Assembly (NCBI GenBank): GCA_036897485.1
Contig: JAYMTF010000303.1
Span: 1 to 40,560, forward strand
Source of the DNA: Pelargonium nanum
Taxonomy: Eukaryota > Streptophyta > Magnoliopsida > Geraniales > Geraniaceae
Reading direction: 5' to 3'
Length of the DNA: 40,560 nt
The notes below the pieces were generated by a model that searched no databases, had not been told where the DNA came from, and saw nothing but the letters and a program-made list of their open reading frames with translations. The position numbers were made by a program, and so were the translations under genes. Positions 1-12,500 of the stretch are shown here, in pieces (within the stretch, counting starts at the first letter, position 1; each line of letters starts with the position of its first letter).

Positions 1-1180
1 AGGTTTTCACTTAATTGAGTCCATGTCAATTTTGGTTTCTAATATGGGCTTGACCAATTATCTATAGCCCACAATTAATTATTGGATTTGTTTATCAAAA
101 AACCCAACAGAAACATGATTTAAAATTAGGGTTTTGAAGTGTGAGCGATGAATGTATGTTTTTGCATGAATAACTTTGTTTTCTAGGGTTTATACTTAAT
201 GCTTGAGGTTTTTATTTGACCAATCTCATCACATGATTGCTTGGACTACTTGCATCTCGAGAATTTGAGTTCTGGTCTTTGAATGAAACTCACGCGACTT
301 AAGTTTCCTGACAGTTTGCTAAGTGTTAAGTACTTAAGTCACCTTTAAAATAGAGGGGTTTAAGTAATGAAACTAGAGTTAACATTCCAACATGCAAATG
401 CATACAATTCCCATCACGCACAACATGTTTAGGTCAATTTCATTTGTTTCCACATTTCATTCACCATTGTTAGTCTTTCTATTGCTTGAAATTGCCTTTT
501 TGTCCGTTGCTTACGTACAACTAGTTTAGTTCTTAAATCAATCAATCAACAACTACGATTTCTTATTATTCTTATTTCAATTTAGTTGTTAGAGTTAAGT
601 AATTGATTCTATTCGTACTCGTTTGGTGCAATCTCTTAGTATCGATAACTCAAGTACTTGCTAAACTTTCCATTACGTAACTATATTTAAACTAGTTGCT
701 AAATCCGTAACCACCCGAGTATCAAAAGACAAACCTCGCTAGCACAACTATAGAAACCATTGTTGGTTTTGTTTTCTTTTCTCATTTCTAAACGTGAATA
801 AAAATGGTACAAGACAAATAAAGAAAGTGGGAATAGAAACTTTGAGAATGATCATAAGACAATGATTATTGCATTGTAGCATAAGTACTTGCCTTGCAAG
901 ACCACAACTCCAAATGTTTGATAAAGGAGGAAAAAAAAAACAATGAAAAATAAAAAAAACATAAAAAAACATGTATATTTGACATTTGCTTCCCTTTTCA
1001 GATCTATTGATATTTTTATTATAGCAATATTTCCAAAAATGAAAGGCCCTACTCGTTCCAAGTTTCCCAATTTCTGTTGAACATTTCTTTGGATTTTACT
1101 CACAAATAATTTCTCAATTTTTCCACTCCTAAAAATAGAAAATAAAATAAAATTCTAATTAGCAGTTGAAGGAAGGTTTT
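1..1180. other. Upstream intergenic DNA, no gene seen
   Basis: AT-rich DNA without a supportable coding region. Open frames near 748-1103 on the minus strand are low-complexity, rich in Phe and Leu, and come from A/T-rich tracts. No RNA gene or clear mobile-element terminus was recognised here. Confidence 0.5.
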
Positions 1181-1690
1181 TAGTGTAGTGAATGTCTCGT
1201 GTACGTTTATGCTACAGTGACACTTTATTTAAAACCAAATTTACAGGTAGGTCCACGTCTCAGCCAATCAGAGCGCACCACGCAAGGGCAAAACCGGAAC
1301 CGAACACAAAACTTCTAGGGGCAAGATGGGACACAAGGAAAAAAAATCTTGACTTACAGATAAGGCCCGTGGGCCCCATGCAGCCATTAGTAACACGCCA
1401 CGTAGATATTAAAAGTCAAACAGAGGAAGGTAAACAGATCCAACGGCTGATGGTGAATCGCGTGTGTGGGTGGGGTTATAGGGTGAGGCGGTGGTGCATG
1501 GAGTGTGATGGATTGGCGTGGTCTGGAGAGAGATGAGATGTGATATAATCTGGAAAAGGGTAGAGAGTTGGAGAGAGGAGAGCGAGCGACACCGCCCATT
1601 ATCGACCACAACACAACAATCTCTTATTCTGTAGCGAGCGAGCTCCTCGGCCGACCATAAAAAGGAGCTCTCTCCTTTTTCTCTTCTCTT
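1181..1690 (+). promoter_or_regulatory. Promoter region of the ClpC gene
   Basis: The base composition is clearly more GC-rich than the DNA to the left. Visible elements are a CCAAT box in CAGCCAATCAG at about 1260-1270, a near-palindromic GGCCCGTGGGCCCC at 1363-1376 that contains TGGGCC (a site II/TCP-type element common in plant housekeeping promoters), and a TATA-like ATAAAAAGG at 1657-1665. A CT-rich stretch (Y-patch-like) follows at about 1666-1700. Transcription would then start near 1690. This is inferred from motifs only; no start site can be proven from sequence. Confidence 0.55.
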
Positions 1691-1788
1691 CTTCTCCAAA
1701 AAGACCCTGCAGGTCTCTGCTTCTCTTTCTCTTCTTAAATTTGTATTTTATTTCCATTTCACCAGAGCCTTTTTACTTTAAAGATTTG
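1690..1788 (+). other. 5' UTR exon and long leader intron of ClpC
   Basis: A pyrimidine-rich leader runs to a good donor, TTTG|GTAAGA, at 1788/1789. The matching acceptor is GCAG at 3208-3211, 17 bases before the start codon at 3229. The intron between them (1789-3211, about 1.4 kb) is T-rich. Introns in this position often raise expression in plant genes, but that effect is not shown by the sequence. Confidence 0.5.
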
Positions 1789-3126
1789 GTAAGATTTTTG
1801 GTTTTTTGGTTTGTTGAAATGTTTGATGTGTAGTGTATGAAGTTTCAGATGTGTGTATTGAAGGGTTTTTAATGTGGATTTGGGTATCTGGGTTCTTCGA
1901 ATGTTTAGGGTTTTGCTTTTTGATTGAAGTAGCGAGGTACGTGTGGATAAGGTGTTTGAGCTTTTGGTTGAGTAATTTTTTGTATCGATGTTGTGTTTAG
2001 CTGCTATTTGTTACATGTTGTGCTTTTGAGCTGTTTTTTTTTTCTTCGGGTGAGTTGGAGGTTTATTAGTTATTTAATATAATTAGTTGAGTGCTTTGTG
2101 AAAAGGGAAAAAGTTGGATTGCTTTTTTGTTGTTTGAGGATTCTTGTGTGATGTTGCGGTTAGCATTCCAATTTAGCAAGCGGTGGGTTTGAATGTTTCT
2201 TGGTTTCATAGCAAGCATAGTGATGTTGTTTGTGCTTGGGTGAAACATTTCTTGTTCACAATTCTTTTTATTGTTTACTTAGTTCTTGTATTTCTTGCAA
2301 GTATGTGACTCTGGATATGGTTATGTCAAAACTTAATAGTTTCATGCATGTGAATTAGGTCAACTAGGTTTGAACTTTGAACATAAGTTATAGATGTATC
2401 ACCACAATCAGAGGTTGGATGAATTTCTCTTTGCAACTGTGGCATACTAACTTGAGTAGGCTGAATGATTACTATGCTCCCTTAAAACATACTAACTATA
2501 ATATTCAACCCTGCTTCATCTCATCCCACCCCTTTCCCATTAGTCCTGCTTTATGTATTGTTTTTCCTTGCTGAAATCAAAATTTCTCTGATCATTACCT
2601 TAACACAGTTCAGTCAAAAGGTCAACATCATTGGTTGTAGTAAAATTTGAATGGTCCGTCATATATATAGAAGGATCAATTGCATGAATCTACAACCTGC
2701 AATGTGGCCATCAGTTTATGCCAATTCCTGCAATATAATATAATGAAACAATTGTACTTCATAGAAACTATTCTTAATACATGAGAAGACCATGCTCGAG
2801 AGTCCTCATTCTATGTTTTTGTGTAATGTGCGTGAAGGAACATTAGCCATAGATGAGGAGGCAATAATAACTTATGGTGTTTATTCTACATTACTATATT
2901 TTTTAGGTTGATAATACTACTTGTTGCTTCATCATTCATACTCATGCTAGACTCAACTCAACGTTTACAATCATCAAACTTGAATAGTGCATGGTGCATT
3001 ATGTTTCTCTATAACATTTAATCTATTGCCTTACTGGGTCTTGGCTGAGGTGTAATGGGTGGGGTTGGGACATATTTAAGTTGAATTCTTACTGATGGGA
3101 AATTTTGGTCTTGAATTATGTGTGGA

Positions 3127-3171
3127 GGTTATCTTCATCTTTACTAGCAAGGTTATCTTCATCTTTACTAA
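3127..3171 (+). repeat. 24-bp tandem repeat, about 1.9 copies
   Basis: The unit starting GGTTATCTTCATCTTTACTA is repeated with a period of 24 bases inside the ClpC leader intron, about 40 bases before its acceptor. It is pyrimidine-rich and may overlap branch-point or polypyrimidine sequence. Confidence 0.8.
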
Positions 3172-3228
3172 CATTATATTCTCACAAAATTTCTTTTACT
3201 ATGTAATGCAGGCTGTATAGCTGGCATC

Positions 3229-6200
3229 ATGGCTAGGGTTCTTGTTCAGTCAACCAATATCCCTGGTTTAGTTTCTGGCCACAGGTTTGGTCAGTCAAAT
3301 GGATCTGGGAAATCAAAGAGGGTTGTGAAAATGATGTACTGTGTACAAGCACCTACTTTGAGAATCAGAAGCTTCTCAGGAACGCGAGGTTCCAATGCTT
3401 TAGATACCATGGTGAGATCTGGTCAGGATTTTCATTCCAGGGTGGCAACTTCATTGTCTAAGCCCCGTAGAGGAAAAAGAAATCGACACGTTGTCAAAGC
3501 TATGTTTGAGCGTTTCACAGAAAAAGCGATTAAAGTGATTATGCTTGCTCAAGAAGAAGCACGTAGGCTTGGCCACAATTTTGTTGGCACAGAGCAGATT
3601 TTGTTGGGTCTTATTGGTGAGGGAACTGGAATTGCTGCAAAGGTTCTAAAATCCTTGGGAATCAATCTGAAAGATGCTCGTGTAGAAGTGGAAAAGATTA
3701 TTGGAAGAGGCAGTGGATTTGTAGCTGTGGAAATTCCATTCACTCCTCGTGCAAAGCGAGTTTTAGAACTCTCACTGGAGGAAGCCCGCCAACTTAGTAA
3801 TATTTATTTTCCTTCTTGCCTTTATAATTTTGCATAATTGACTGTGAGGAGAGCATTTAGCTATTATCGATTTCATGTTTTCCTCCCTCTCATATGAAAT
3901 ACAGAGTGTGTGTCCCTCGGTATGATTTGAAAGGATATTGTATCCATTTGTGCCCTACAGAAACTGTGAGTAACATATAAGTGGGACATTGGTTGTAGAA
4001 TCCAATTTGCAAGCTCAATGACATATTTACTGTTATGTCATTGTAACGAGTCGGTTATATGCAATCTTTTGACATAAGTTACAGTTAATGAGCTTGTCCC
4101 ACTATTAGCTTGAATTTAATGTTTAGCAAGGTTGAGGCTTGAACTTGTATGTCCAGTCTTAGGTAGAGTCTTCTGAATAGTTTCTCCCAGTTGAGTTGAG
4201 CTTTATCTTCAAATATTAGTTTCTTGGCTGCCTGTTTAAATACAGTCTTATATGATGTCTTAAATTTAGATCTTACATTTCCAATATGTGCATTGAGCTG
4301 ATCGGGAAATATATATGTTCCATGAAATTTCAGGCCATAACTACATTGGATCGGAACACCTGCTCCTTGGATTGTTGCGTGAGGGTGAAGGTGTAGCTGC
4401 ACGTGTTCTTGAAAATTTGGGTGCTGACCCTAGTAGCATTCGCACTCAGGCAAGCATTGTACCCCTCCACATTGTATCCAGCGAATCTTGGTTGTCTGTA
4501 CAGTTGATTACTAACTGTGATAAAACCTGCTTGTAGGTTATACGTATGGTGGGTGAGAGCACAGAAGCTGTTGGTGCTGGTGTTGGAGGAGGGACCAGTG
4601 GCAATAAAATGCCAACACTGGAGGAGTACGGCACTAATTTGACTAAGCTAGCAGAGGAGGTAACATACAATTCATTGCTCTATATCCTTGGTAAAATATG
4701 CTTTATGATGATGTGAGGGTCTTTTATTACGGATCTCTTTTACCTGAACTGTTTCTTGCTCTTTTAGGGAAAGTTGGATCCTGTTGTTGGAAGGCAGCCA
4801 CAGATTGAAAGAGTCACCCAAATCTTGGGCCGTCGTACAAAAAATAACCCTTGTCTTATTGGAGAACCTGGTGTTGGTAAAACAGCTATTGCGGAAGGCC
4901 TTGCTCAAAGAATTGCAACTGGTGATGTTCCAGAAACAATTGAGGGGAAGAAGGTAAGCATAGGTTTGTTTAAACCATAAAAGGTTTCTGTGTGAGTATT
5001 GGGTGTTCTGGTACATTGGACTGTAATACCTGGTAGTTACATGTAATGATTGGAATAGTATTCGACTTGATTCATATGTTTAAAAATGATCCTAGAAAGG
5101 TTTGTGATTCTTTTGAAGTACTTTGATATAAGAAGGATGAATTTTTAAAGTTGCTTTCACATGTTCATATTTACTTGAATAAGTCCCAGGTTTATGTACT
5201 AGTTCCTATCAATGACATCTTTTTCAGTCATAGCTATGGTGACCAATGAGATGATGCATATGGTCAACAATTGATGAATATATGTTTGTGAAGTTATGCT
5301 TGTGATGTTTTTTTGTTGAGTCCTTTTGGATAAATCTGCCTTTTTGATTCCTTTACTATAATTGAAAAGTGAAGTTTTTAAGTTTTTCTTTTCTGTCAAT
5401 TAGGTTATAACCTTGGATATGGGTCTTCTTGTGGCTGGGACCAAATACCGTGGAGAATTTGAAGAAAGACTTAAGAAGCTGATGGAGGAAATCAAACAGA
5501 GTGACGAGATTATTCTTTTTATTGATGAAGTGCACACCTTAATTGGAGCTGGAGCAGCAGAAGGAGCTATTGATGCTGCAAACATCTTGAAACCAGCTCT
5601 TGCAAGAGGTGAACTACAGGTATAATTTTGTCCTTGCACATGCACACGATGTTATGTGTATTATCTCTGTTATTTGAGGTTCTATCACTAGGCTGTGTAG
5701 TTCTCAATGTAAATTTAGTTTAGGATGATGTGTGTGATTTTGTGGTTTATGTTGTGATTCAACTATGTCTTTTTTCAGTAAGCCTTATCTTAGGTAGAGT
5801 TAGTTCCATATAATTGCCAAACCTTAGGGGTTATGAACAGGCTGAATTCATATGGTTCAAATCTTCAAGAAATCTCTATTCTTAAATGGGACTTGCCTTG
5901 TTTGTTGGAATTCGACTCTTTCCTTCACGTATGATTGAGAACCTATACAATATCTCTATACCTTTATTAAAACTATGTGGTCCATGTTTATATTCTAATT
6001 TAAATGGGACTTGCCTTGTTTACGGTTGGGATTTCTCATCACCGCAATTCATCAATTTTTGCATCTGATTCCTTGTACTAATTAACCTTGACATCTTCTC
6101 GGCTACATGTTTATGTTTTAGTTTAGGAGGCAGATAGTTCTATCTTAACTTATTGTATATTGTGCAGTGCATTGGAGCTACAACATTAGATGAATACCGG

Positions 6201-8873
6201 AAACACATTGAGAAAGACCCAGCCCTAGAAAGAAGATTCCAGCCTGTTAAAGTTCCTGAACCAACTGTTGATGAAACCATACAGATTTTGAAGGGGCTGC
6301 GAGAGAGATATGAGATTCATCACAAGCTTCGTTACACTGATGATGCTCTGGTGGCTGCGGCTCAGCTTTCATACCAGTACATCAGGTATCTGATTCATGA
6401 ATCAATTCATTCTAAAGTTCCATTTTCTTATTTTCTTGTGCGTTGGCATCAAAGTTAGATGCTTTTAAGGGAAAAGTTACTCTACAATCTACACTATAAG
6501 TATCTTTTAGTTATAATGTTATTTCTTTTCTTCCTGATGTTTGCAATATTAATTACTTGAAAAATGTAAATGAACTTTATTTATATTTATCTCTCCAACT
6601 ATGAGAATAGAACACTTCTGAACTTGTGACATTGTTCAAGTTAAAGTGGTGTTAGTTTTATTTTAGATAGTAAAATAATAATTAGGAATTCAACATTATA
6701 TGTTATAAGCAATTTGCCTTGTAGGTTATGTATATGCCATAATTTTGTAGTAATTGACATGACTTAATCTCACAATAGTAACAATATCAGGGGAATGTAC
6801 TGTCATTTTGGTGTGTTAAAACTAGCATCATTTGTATCCATAATGTTTGTCAAAGATGCATACTGATGGTGGCTAATATAATCTCTTTTAGAGTGTTACT
6901 TTATAATTGCTTTTGTTAATACACGCCATTTCTTTCTCCTGGAATTTTCACCTTTTACTGTTTACCCTTGCTAATTTTAGTTCTTAATATGTGGCCTTGA
7001 TAAATATTTCTTTGCACGTGTAGTGATCGCTTTCTGCCAGACAAAGCCATTGACTTGATTGATGAAGCGGGTTCTCGAGTTCGGCTTCAGCATGCACAGG
7101 TATATAAGTTATTATAAGTTTGTGTTGATTACTCTTGCCCATAAATTGTATTAATTAGGCCTCTATTTGTTGTAGCTCCCTGAGGAAGCAAGAGAGCTTG
7201 AGAAGGAACTCAGGCAACTAACGAAAGAGAAAAATGAAGCTGTCCGAAGCCAGGACTTCGAAAAGGTGTAGTTTCTGTTTCTTGGTTTTTCTTTCTTTTG
7301 GATCCTAGAGTTGTGTTGATATTCATTTAGTGAATCAATTTATTCTCGAACCATTTTAAAGTTTACTTGATAGGCTGTGAATATGATGGGTACCTTCTGT
7401 AAAGCTTTTGATAAGTTTTATGTCCAGTCTGTCTGTTTGAATAGAGTAGATAAAAATTTAGTAAATTGCTATAATGCTATGTATATATGTGAAGTATTAT
7501 AGTACTGCATTAAATTACTATAAGTTGATTAGACTACCCGTACTTTAGACTTCGCTTTCGTACATTTGTTTTCTGCTTGGTTTGATAGGATATTTTTATT
7601 GTAATTTTTTGACTATTTCTTTAGTTACCTACCATTTTGTTCGATCAATTAATTCATATTTTAATAGGCTGGAGAGTTACGTGATAGAGAAATGGACCTT
7701 AAGGCACAAATCTCAGCTCTCATAGACAAAGGCAAAGAGATAAGTAAGGCGGAGACAGAGGCAGGAGATGATGCAGGCCCTTTTGTGACTGAAGCTGACA
7801 TTCAACATATTGTTTCTTCTTGGACTGGCATTCCTGTCGAGAAAGTGTCAACTGATGAGTCTGACCGCCTCTTGAAGATGGAGGAGACCCTCCACAAGCG
7901 AGTCATTGGTCAAGATGAAGCTGTGAAGGCCATCAGCCGTGCCATTCGTCGTGCTCGTGTTGGACTCAAGAACCCTAACCGACCTATTGCTAGCTTCATC
8001 TTTTCAGGTCCTACTGGTGTAGGGAAGTCAGAACTTGCAAAAGCTCTGGCGGCCTACTACTTTGGCTCCGAAGAGGCTATGATCAGGCTTGATATGAGTG
8101 AGTTCATGGAAAGACACACTGTTTCCAAGCTCATTGGTTCTCCTCCTGGTTATGTTGGTTATACTGAGGGCGGTCAATTGACTGAAGCTGTTAGACGCCG
8201 ACCTTACACCGTGGTTCTCTTCGATGAGATTGAAAAGGCTCATCCTGATGTCTTCAACATGATGCTTCAAATTCTCGAGGATGGAAGGTTGACAGACAGT
8301 AAAGGTAGAACAGTGGACTTCAAGAATACTCTGTTGATAATGACATCAAATGTTGGAAGTAGTGTAATTCAGAAAGGAGAACGCCGAATGGGATTTGATC
8401 TTGATTACGAGGACGATCAAGAAGACAACAGTTACAATAGAATCAAGACCTTGGTGATTCAGCAGCTGAAACGATACTTTAGGCCGGAGTTCTTGAATAG
8501 GTTGGATGAGATGATTGTTTTCCGACAGCTTACAAAAGAAGAGGTTAAGGAGATTTCAGACATAATGTTAAAGGAAGTGTTTGATAGACTGAAGAAGAAA
8601 GATATAGAGCTTCAAGTGACCGAGAAGTTCAGAGATAGGGTGGTTGATGAAGGATATAACCCGAGCTATGGCGCAAGGCCTTTGAGAAGGGCCATAATGA
8701 GGCTTTTGGAGGATAGCATGGCCGAAAAGATGCTTTCAAGGGAGATCAAAGAAGGCGATTCTGTCATAGTTGATGTTGACGAAGATGGGAAGGTCACCGT
8801 CCTCAATAGTAGTAGCAGCAGCAGCAGCAGCCGGGCTCCAGATTCTCCTGTATCAGAGGCACTTCCAGTGTAA
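3229..8873 (+). CDS. CLPC: Chloroplast Clp protease ATPase subunit ClpC (Hsp100)
   Basis: This is a stromal AAA+ unfoldase that feeds proteins to the ClpPR protease and associates with the TIC import motor. Inferred coding exons are 3229-3796, 4334-4449, 4537-4659, 4768-4953, 5404-5619, 6168-6385, 7024-7099, 7176-7265 and 7668-8873. They join in frame to 932 residues, close to the usual 920-930. A Ser/basic-rich transit peptide covers about residues 1-90, and two Clp N repeats begin at MFERF (92). The first Walker A is GEPGVGKT (301-308) with Walker B IDEVH (about 371). A UVR-like coiled segment lies at about 502-542, and the second Walker A, GPTGVGKS, starts at 645. Odd points: intron 3 has a GC donor, the second N repeat reads QLSHNYIG where the family has QLGHNYIG, and the C-terminus carries a run of eight Ser. 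The two N repeats plus UVR segment separate ClpC from ClpB and ClpD. ClpC1 and ClpC2 cannot be told apart. Confidence 0.97.
4450..4536 (+). other. GC-AG intron in ClpC
   Basis: The junction CAG|GCAAGC at 4449/4450 is the only donor that keeps the conserved protein reading IRTQ-VIRMVGE across to the acceptor TTGTAG at 4531-4536. The nearest downstream GT (4459) would shift the frame, and retention leads to an in-frame stop at 4534-4536. GC-AG introns are a known minor class, and this donor fits their strong AG|GCAAG consensus. The intron is only 87 bases long. Confidence 0.85.
5882..6021 (+). repeat. 22-bp perfect direct repeat in a ClpC intron
   Basis: The same 22 bases occur at 5882-5903 and 6000-6021 (core AAATGGGACTTGCCTTGTTT), 118 bases apart, in the intron 5620-6167. 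The flanks are not similar, so this is a short local duplication of unknown origin. Confidence 0.75.
8808..8831 (+). repeat. AGT/AGC trinucleotide repeat coding for Ser
   Basis: A short microsatellite of AGT and AGC codons near the 3' end of the ClpC reading frame encodes a Ser run in the variable C-terminal tail, after the conserved ITVLN-like segment. It is likely length-polymorphic and outside the folded domains. Confidence 0.8.
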
Positions 8874-9512
8874 AACTAAAAACTAGGCTTCTCTGTTGGT
8901 TCTGTGACCTTTTGCCAATATGGTTGTACTTCTTTTTTCCTTTGCCTCTTTTCCTTTTCAAAATTTTAAAATTGCAAAATTACATTATACTAGTTTAATG
9001 AAAAGGAAGGACAGGTTGGCACTCAAGACTGTCCAGCCACTGGTGGTTGGGTTTGAACTTTGAAGGCTGTATCTATCTGTTGCACCATGAAAATAGATTA
9101 GCATTAGCTTGCATGAAATAGACCAATACAGATAGTACAAGTTTTCCAATTGTTACCTTCGCAGATTAATAAGAATGGTGTACAATGGTGGTTGGTTGGG
9201 TCAGTCAAGTGCAGCTTCTTTTGTGATTTACAGTGCCATATTAATTGTAATTCTCAGCTGGCTTGTTTTGGATCTTTTTGTAGTTCACTGATAAGTTCTA
9301 CAACATGAATATATGTTTGGAGTAACTATCACAAGTTCACAACATTTTGCATTCAAGAAACTGGTATGAGAAATCTGTTGATATAGGAACAAAAATTGAA
9401 AAACTGATTTTTATCTTTATTTTATTAAATGTATCATCTCTTCAAACAATACAAATAAAAAGCACATTACTATACAACAAAATTTGAGGTTTGTTCTATT
9501 AGCTAGACAATG
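8874..9512. other. Convergent 3' spacer between ClpC and PHS1
   Basis: This spacer holds the two 3' UTRs of converging genes. A/T-rich stretches and AATAAA-like motifs (for example AATAAAAAG near 9455) could serve as polyadenylation signals on either strand. No coding region or repeat was seen. How far each transcript extends is not determinable here. Confidence 0.5.
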
Positions 9513-12500
9513 CTATTCCAAATCATCAGTTGAATGTGACCTCTGAGTAGGGCTAACACTGCCTCCTCTGGTTATTTGTATTGTAGACAGTACCTTCTGT
9601 ATTTCCATACTCATGGCACTGTCAACACTCCCAGATGATAGCTTCTTGTGTGATTTTTGCAAGTGAAGCTTCAGTGAGCTGCTGCTTAGACCTGCATTTT
9701 TGCCGCATATCGGGCAAACTTTCATTGTTGGCTTCCTCTGGTGCCATTCCATAGACATCTTCCCATGCAACTTCCTGTCAAGATCAACCAGTATCTTTGC
9801 AAACCCATCGTTGGGCTGGGCACGTCGGTGAACTCGTTTCAGGGTATTCCAGGCTTGTAATAAGGTGAATTTCCTGGTTGAAATGAAAGTAAAAGACACT
9901 CATTCAAAAGGTTGTACACAAACCTATACAAGCAGCTAGTTGAGATTTCATGTCAACCAGTAAAATGATTCTGAGTTGTAACTTTCACTTACTTCCTTAG
10001 CATAAGGTAAGCAAGCACCATTGTGGCACTTCTACTCTTTCCTTCAAAGCAATGAACTAAGACCTTCCCACCTTTGTGTTCCACCTCATCAATAAAATCA
10101 GTTGCTTCCTCAAAGATAGCGCTGATGTTTGAATCTTCATTGTCACTTATCTGTTCAAATAGAGCATAGATAGGCGGGAAGTTAAATATTTGATCACGTG
10201 CGTGGATAAGAAGGGGCATACCGCTACAGAAAGGAATCTTAAACAGAGTTCAATGTATCACCAGGGCATACCATATAATTCACGTAGATGAGAAACATAA
10301 ATAATATAAGCAAGAAAAAAGCAGCAAATTTCATGCCAACTACAAGGTTTTGTGGACTACAACAGAATGCATTATTTAGATATTCTTTTCCTTTCTTTGA
10401 GCACTAGCAATTGAAAGGTGGGCATGATCATGGTATTGGCAAATGTCAAATTTATCTGTTAATCAAATTCATCCTTTGAAACCAAGAGGCACAGCAATAA
10501 CGATAAGAATAAACCACTCACAGAAAAATTCTTGTACTCGAAGAGATCAGGATACTGAGAATCGGACTGTCCAATTTCATTGGAGCATAAACATAATATA
10601 TGAGTAATTCCTAGGTGTTGCAGTGTGTAAACAGATCTTGCGGCCAGGGCCCCACCAATGAACAGGAAACTCAAGACGGATGATGGCCTCTCTGTATTTG
10701 CAGCCTCAGATATCAAAGTTATCCTCTCAAGAATGTGTTCGAGTCTTACCTGTAGGTTAATAATGGTAATGTGAAAATGGAATAGAGAGATTTAATGACT
10801 CCATTCAAATAGCAGAAAATATTCCATTTCTAAAAATAAAAATAAAAATAGAGAGAAGTTACAGTTGCATTCCAGCCTTACCTTCAATTCATAAGCATCA
10901 ATTACACCGTTATTATCACTACCCTCGAAAAAACCTGAATTAAAATTGTTATCTTGGCAAAGTTTAACAACGTCATTTCTCAGCATTTCATTCCACTGTT
11001 CCAATTCTTTACTTAATTCAGCATCAACCTGTGCACAGTAACAGTACCAACAGAAAAGAATTGTCAAGAAAGAAAATTGATTCAATTGCAGTCTACTAAT
11101 ATCAACAAGAGGAAAACAATAGCTACCTGCCTACATATACATATCTGAAGCTAGCTTAGCTCCCTAAATTTTGTATTAGGGAAGGGGGATTAAACTATAT
11201 GTATGACACTCATCTTTGATCTTTCTGTTCTTACTGGGGTAGAGATTTCTTTTGCTTAGCTCCGCAAATCTTATATTAGGGAAGAGGAGGTTGAACTAGA
11301 TATATGGCAAGTTCAGGATTGCTCGGAAGGGGGATAGTAGTAAGTTCTCTACTAAATAAAGGAAACAGGCTTATTTGTATAGACTTAAGATGTGACATAT
11401 GTATGTTGACAAACAAATTTACGAACCCTAACCTTAAGGCAAAACATAACTTGGAGTTTGCATACCAGTGGAATATATACAGGAGTTTCTTGCTAGTGAG
11501 ACACACCAGACACAAACATCTGAGCGAGATTGGATTGGTGCAAAGTAAAGTTAATCAATCAATAAAGAATGAAAAACTGATACAAACTAGACCATCTGCA
11601 CTGCTACCGCTATGGGTAGGCTCTCACAGATCACAGATCTGGATTTCGATCGGAGAAAGCTTCACACTTAATTGGAAGAAGGGATATGGTTCGCCTATCA
11701 CCCAGCAATCACTGCACTCCTATAGTTATGAAACCAAAGCTCATAGGAATTACTATAGTAGGTAAACTAAACTGAAGGAACGGTTACTGTAAGTTGATAA
11801 ACAAAGAAAGGGTTGGGTTGTGGGAAGGAATGAAAGAGCTCAGTCTTACGAGGTGTGAAAAAAGTATTGGAACAAAAGCGTATTAGTTTCCAGACATTTG
11901 TCTATCCCATCACTTTGGCCCCGACTCAAGTCCAGCAACTCAGCCAACATGCCACCAAACCTGTAGTTTAGTTCGTTAAATCCTCTTCAATTTTTTCATA
12001 GGCACATGATAACTCTCTTTTTAATTTCTTACTACATAATCTTCTACCATATTGTTTTCTGCATAGGTATGCAAACTTCTGTCTAATTATGTAACAACAT
12101 TATCCAAGTTGAAGAGAAAGAAATGCTAAAGGGACAGCAACCGACCATTCAGCAATTACTGCTGGTTCGGAGAAGCATTTCCATCTCCACTTTCCATCTA
12201 ATATTAAAAAACACTGTTCACCTCACCTCCATTGCCAACTCAATAGATTAGCAACACATATATTTTGATATATCAGTTTTAACAACAAAAATTAGTAGGA
12301 GCATTGTCTTCTTTCTGCCATTATAAGGATTTTTGTTACAGCCAACAATTGACTTCAAAACAGCTAGCTTTTGTTTATTCTTTTCTGAAATTTGTTGTTT
12401 AACTTTGTATTTGAATAGAATAAGAATGTTACTAACCTTGGCATATTTTTGAAAGTCACGTAGTTTAGTTGTCAAACGAAGGCTACGAAAGGGCTCTCCA

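Noticed and set aside
748..1103. Minus-strand open frames rich in Phe and Leu
   Set aside because: They are translations of A/T-rich low-complexity DNA upstream of ClpC, with no domain and no splice or promoter context.
11304..11765. 153-codon plus-strand open frame within the PHS1 intron
   Set aside because: It lies wholly in an intron, shows no recognisable motif, and overlaps the 51-bp repeat; long chance frames are expected at this size.
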